From the NCBI GenBank assembly GCA_905250885.1, contig CAJNOQ010001337.1, positions 1 through 32,903 on the forward strand: 32,903 nucleotides of DNA, given 5' to 3'. This document shows positions 23,601 through 29,600 of the stretch, piece after piece. Source of the stretch: Didymodactylos carnosus (taxonomy: Eukaryota > Rotifera > Eurotatoria > Philodinida > Philodinidae). A program made the position numbers and the translations under genes. The notes under the pieces were generated by a model. It was not told the origin of the DNA. It saw only the letters and a program-made list of their open reading frames with translations, and made no database searches. Numbering within the stretch: position 1 is the first letter of the stretch; each line of letters opens with the position of its first letter.

Positions 23601-26600
23601 TATTTATCAGGTATAAGAGTTAATACTATTGATATTTGAAAAAATGAACATGATCTTGATACTATTTGTTGTTTTTTAGTTTTGAAATGGTACTATGGTA
23701 AATATCATCCAACATTCAGAGAAAATGATCTAAATGCAAACAGTATTTCAGCAGATGGTAATCTATACAAAGTACATATTTCAATTGCGATAAAAAAAAA
23801 TTCATGGTTGTTTTCTTGTTTACAGTGAAAAGTTTACATGGTACAAGTCCAATGTTTATTCGAATTGGTGATACAATAAAGAGATTTCTTGAACCACAAA
23901 CAATTATACAAATACAATTTTATATTGATAAAACAACAATTATTAGATATAATTTGACAGCTAGTAAAACGGCAACATTAGGTAAATAAATGACGGTTAA
24001 CAACGAATTTTATTTGATATTATCATTCTTCTTTTTCAGGTGTTTACTGTCAGAAATCCAAAGCACCAACATTAACACGATTTGATTTTTTTCATATATT
24101 TGATGGTAGTAAACAAACAACAACAAGAATTAAAAGATCATCAACAATAAATAGTTCAATATCGTTGGTATCACATACGTATGATCGTTTAACAGTATCA
24201 TTTAATCAACATATGAATGAAGGGCTATGGTATTTAACAGTATTAAATGATGGTTACAATAGAGAAGAGTTTATTTTGATTACAGAACAAAACAGTAAGT
24301 AGATCTAATAAATCTAAGATAATTGGTTAACATTTACGTCTTTGAATAGGTGATATAGATCAGTCTTGTCCAAAAAGTTGTACAAATCATGGTACATGTA
24401 TCAAAGGTGTATGTAATTGCCACACTGGATATACCGGTGATGATTGCTCACTTGGTATGTCATAATCTGCTTATAATACTCTATTTTTAATAATTTATCT
24501 GTTTGTGTTTAGGACAGTGTTCAACATTGTGTAATGGACATGGAGTTATTGAGCGTGGTCGATGTTTTTGCTACGATGGCTATCATGGTAGCGAATGTGA
24601 ACTGTCAGCAAATCAATGTGAAACACCTAATTGTAATAAACATGGCACATGTGTCAATGGTGTCTGCCTTTGTGATACCGGTTTTACCGGGACTTCTTGC
24701 GAATATGGTGAGTAATTTCTTGGTAATATTAAAAATGAAAATATTTTGTAATATATGTTTGCTTTAGAAACATGCTTGCAGGCAAATTGTAGTGGTAATG
24801 GTTATTGTATCAAACGACGATGTCGATGTTATCAAGGATTTACCGGTGACGCATGTGAAACAGGAATAATTGATAAATGCGATAACGATTGTTCTAAACG
24901 TGAAAACCAGTTGTCAAATGGTGTGTATCTGTTTTGAAAATATATTCACTCATCTGTGGAACGATTTTGAATATTTATTTTAGTTATCTGTTCAGTCGAT
25001 TGTGGACAACATGGAAAGTGTTTTAATGGCACTTGTCAATGTGATAACGGTTGGATAGGTAATCAATGTACAGAACAGACGTGTAATGTTAATTGTGGAA
25101 ACGGTCGTTGTCAAAATGGAACATGCATTTGTTTATCGGGTTTTCAAGGTCGATTTTGTCAAAAAAGTATTTAATAATCCATCTTTAAAGAAATTGGTAT
25201 TATAATCAAATGTTATTATTTAGATATGTGTGCGAATAACTGCAATGGTCATGGTGAATGTCGAAAAGAAAACAATCGTTATTCATGTATATGTCAGTCG
25301 AATTGGCTTGGCCTAGCTTGTGAATTGACGCGAGAATTGAACTGCAACGATCGAATCGATAATGATAATGGTACATTGGTTAGATTTTTTATTTGTGCTC
25401 TTGAATACACTACTTTTTCTTCAAACAGATGGATTAATTGATTGTTTGGATCCTGATTGTTGTTCAAGCTCACATTGTTCAGCAACACAAGAATGTATAA
25501 CAAAAACGAATGCAAAAGATATTGTATGCAAAGTACTATCTATTTTTCGGCATTTGGTGACTTTTTAATGTCTTTTTTAGTTATTACGTCGACAAGCAAC
25601 AAGTTTAACAGCAACATTTTTTGAGCGTATGCAATTTTTAATTCAAGAAGATGGTTTACAAACATCGTCCATCTATTCATCGTTCAATGAAAGGTAAAAT
25701 GATAAAAAAATTTAATTTTCTATTCAGTCAAAAACAAAATGAACATATACACCTTTTTCTAGAGTAACAGCATTCAATAAAAGGTGAAATCTCTTCTTTT
25801 TTTTCCATGTTGTTTGTTTTCGTGTCGCATTGATGTTGTAAATTTCAAATGACATTCAAATTATAACTTTTAGTCAGAATAGATCTCATAGCAGAGTATC
25901 TAAAGTGTAAATGTGATTGAGTATTGTACATTTTTATCAGTGATTTTGTTGAACGATTCTAACAGCGAATATAAACGAGTCACTTGACACAAATATCCAA
26001 TATTATAAGCTTTCTTTTTCTACTCATTATAGACGAGCATCTGTGATACGTGGTCAGATATTTTACAAGACAGTTTCACCATTAAACGGCGTTAAAGTAC
26101 AAATATCAAATAGTCCATCATTAGGATACACAATCTCAAATAAAGAAGGGTTGTAAGTATAATATTATTATATGTTACCAATATTTTACTATTCGAATAC
26201 AAACAAACAAAAAAACAACATAAACTTATCGATTTGTTTAGTTTTAATTTGTTGGTTAATGGCGGTGGTTCCATATTATTAGACTTTACCCGACAACCAT
26301 TTAAATCAAAACAATTATCCATATTTGTTCCGTGGAATAAATTTGTACATATTGGTTACATTTATATGGATGAGAACGATAATAATGAAAATGGAATTAG
26401 CAAACACATTAATTCAACATGTTTAGCAATTTATAATAATTTTATTGAACCAAAAATTTGGGAAACAAATTCATATCGAACATTTATTAATAATAATAAT
26501 GGTTATTCATATACACTCGGTTCACAAATATTGCGACAATATGTATCGATACCCGAAACTCAAATGAATCTCGTTTATATTAGTACTAGTAGTACAAAAA

Positions 26601-29600
26601 AATATTATTCAATTATAACTATTGTATTAACATCAAATAGTATACATTCAGACTTAGAAACAATTCATTTACAGGTGAGTACTAAAATGATTAGAAGTAC
26701 ATATAAATGCTAAAAATTTTCATTCTTTTTGATAGATAAGCATTGAAGGAACATATTTTTATGAGATATTTGACGCTCAACCCGATTTAGTATATGAATA
26801 TGAATGGAATAGACGAAATGCATACGACCAAAATGTATACGGTTTAACTTATGCCTCAGGTAACTTAATTATTTATTAAATCTTAACAGGCACTTTAGAA
26901 TCTTTGTATTTTTCATTTGTCCCTTTTTCCGATTTTTCAATCGAATTTTGATTTTTCATAATTAATATATGATCAATAATCTACAGAATAGACTCTAAGA
27001 CATCAGCATATAATACAGTCCGCAGATCTCACCACTGAAAGTGTATTACTTGAACTTTAAGTAAGAATGTGGTATTTAATGTTCGTGATAGTATAGATCA
27101 ACGCATCGCATTATAATCAATTTTTTAATGCGGTGCGAAGCATACCACATTATAGTAATAAGCTACGTGTTTACTTTCTAGGCTACAAAACTGTCATTTT
27201 CTGTAACGATTTTCTCGTAAACTAGAAGGACTACCGTAAAATTTTAAACGGAAGCAGTGAACTGTGACTACCGTAAAATTTTAAACGGGAGCAGTGAACT
27301 GTGAGGCCGAATTAGTAAATGTCCTCTTTTGAGACTTTGTGACTAATTCAGTCATTAACCAGAAGGCTTGAAAGAAGGTGTTTTGAACGTTTGGGACTTG
27401 TAGTTTTTCAAAAATGACGGATAATTAATCTGAGTCATACTAGCACTTTTAAAGCAGAGTGTTCGCATATCGTGTGGTTCACTTTATGACCATGCTGTAT
27501 ATATAATATATTCAATGAATAATTAACGTAATGACTAGCCACTAGACGCTTTACTGTGTTATAGATAATAGCGCACTGTGTATGATAAAGCCAAAATTTA
27601 GCTTGTTTCTTTTATTCACAGAGAGATACGTGGACGTCTCAACAAACATTCTGAAGCTTAATGAATCAGTAGCAGAAAAAGACAATTACTCTTTTACGTG
27701 ACTAATCTACACTTTATTCAGTTCTTTCCTGCGAATAATACTGTACATAACTAAAGAAAAAAAATTGAGTTCTCTGTTGCCGTATCCTTCATCCTCTTGT
27801 TCCTGCTTCGCACCGCATTCGCAACTCTCGCTAGCGTGATTGCCGTTTAGTTTTATTAAATTGTTCGGAGACTAACAAACTGCATATGAAAAAATCGATT
27901 TAAAATCAGATCAATTTTTCAGTTCTGTGCAGCCGAATCAGCCAGGGATGTATCCAGGATCCCACTAAGGGATGGGCGAACCCTTTTCTTTTGGGGGAAA
28001 ATCGTTTTCCTCGTTTTCATGGTATTTCTGTTACTCTTTGATTCTTTTTTGTAAAATATTGCGCGAGCAATATCTTACACATTCGAGTTTATAGAAATCA
28101 GTGCACGATATTCATAGATCTCACTCTTGAAAGTATAACATTTAACATCTAACAAAACGAATGAAATAAAGTTAATAACTTACGTTTTAGCTTGAAATCT
28201 ATAGAGTTGAACGGTTATTAAATTTAGTATAATAATCTTAATAGTTACTGTTTTGTAGCCTTTCGCTTTCTGCATCTCTGACATATTCGTGATAATGTTC
28301 TACTTGTGATCTAGTTAGAATTTTATCATTTTTATTACTTAGTTTCTGTTGGCTACGAATATTATGGTTGTAAACAAATAGTGTGGACACATAAAACAAG
28401 TATCGTCAATGGTCAAGATATACCAGGTGCTAACGTTGGTGGATGGAATTTTGATGTTCATCATCGATTAAATTTACAAGAAGGTGTATTACACAAAGGT
28501 GATGGAACAAACGTATTGATGAGTGAATCACCATGGATGGTAACATCTATTGCTGGTATAAGAGATCAAATACGAAATATTGAATGTAAAAAGTGTATGG
28601 GACAAGCAACAACAATGAAATTATTAAATCCAACAAGTTTGGCCATTAGCAACGATGGAACAATTTTCATTGGTGATTTGAACATTATCTGGATTATACA
28701 AACATCTGGAATGACAATGCCCGTACTGGAATTAAGGTATGTTTTATATATTAAAACGTAATTATGACTATTTCATCTATGAAACATATGTGGGTTTCTT
28801 TAGTCAAGAATACACCTATAAATATTATATGACAACAGATCCTATTGATGGTCGATTATATATTGCCGATTTTCAACGTCGTCAAATAATCCGTTTAATA
28901 TCAACATCAAATATAAAAGATTTGTCACAAAATTATGAAATTGTTGTTGGCGATGGGAATTATTGTGGAAATATATTAGACGATGATAAAGAATCGTGTG
29001 GTGATAGTTTAACGGCTCAATATGTTTCGTTATCGTATCCAAAAGGTTTAACAATTAATAAAGAAGGTACATTGTATTTTATTGATGGAAATCGTATTCG
29101 TCAATTAAGATTGGATAATAGTCGTGTCACAAATATTGTTGGGACTGTCAAATATGAAAATGATTATAAAAGATTACCGTGTAATAAAACATATGAACTT
29201 GATAAGGTAGATTGAGTTTTGTTTTATTCCCATATCTGTTAACAAGCAAAAAATTCTCTTTTGTGCTATTTAGTTTTCATTCTATTCACCAACTGTATTA
29301 AACATAAATCCATTAGACGATGATATTTATGTATTAGATGATACAATCATCTATCGAATTAAACCATTGTTTAATCGTATCGAAATTGTTCTTGGAAAAC
29401 CCTACTTCTGTTCATCTAATCAAAACTTGACCATACTTCATAATCCAATTGATTTTACATTTGACTCTTATGGTGATTTGTATGTATTAGAAACAAGTAG
29501 AACAAAACAATCGTTTATTCGTGTTTTAAAATCAAATGGAATTATCGAAACAATTTCTGGTTATTCACAAGTACCAATAATAAAACAATTTCAAATAGAT

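Larger units (their letters stand above)
26860..28342 (+). other. Teneurin intron 21 (1.48 kb) with transposon-like inserts
   Basis: Donor GTAACTTAA; acceptor TTTTATTACTTAG. It is far longer than its 50-75 nt neighbours and contains a 16-bp perfect inverted pair (27127-27142/27804-27819), a 37-bp tandem duplication (27229-27302) and, at 27943, CAGGGATGTATCCAGGATCC, which resembles an end of a hAT-type element. Most of the length is probably inserted mobile DNA. Confidence 0.6.
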
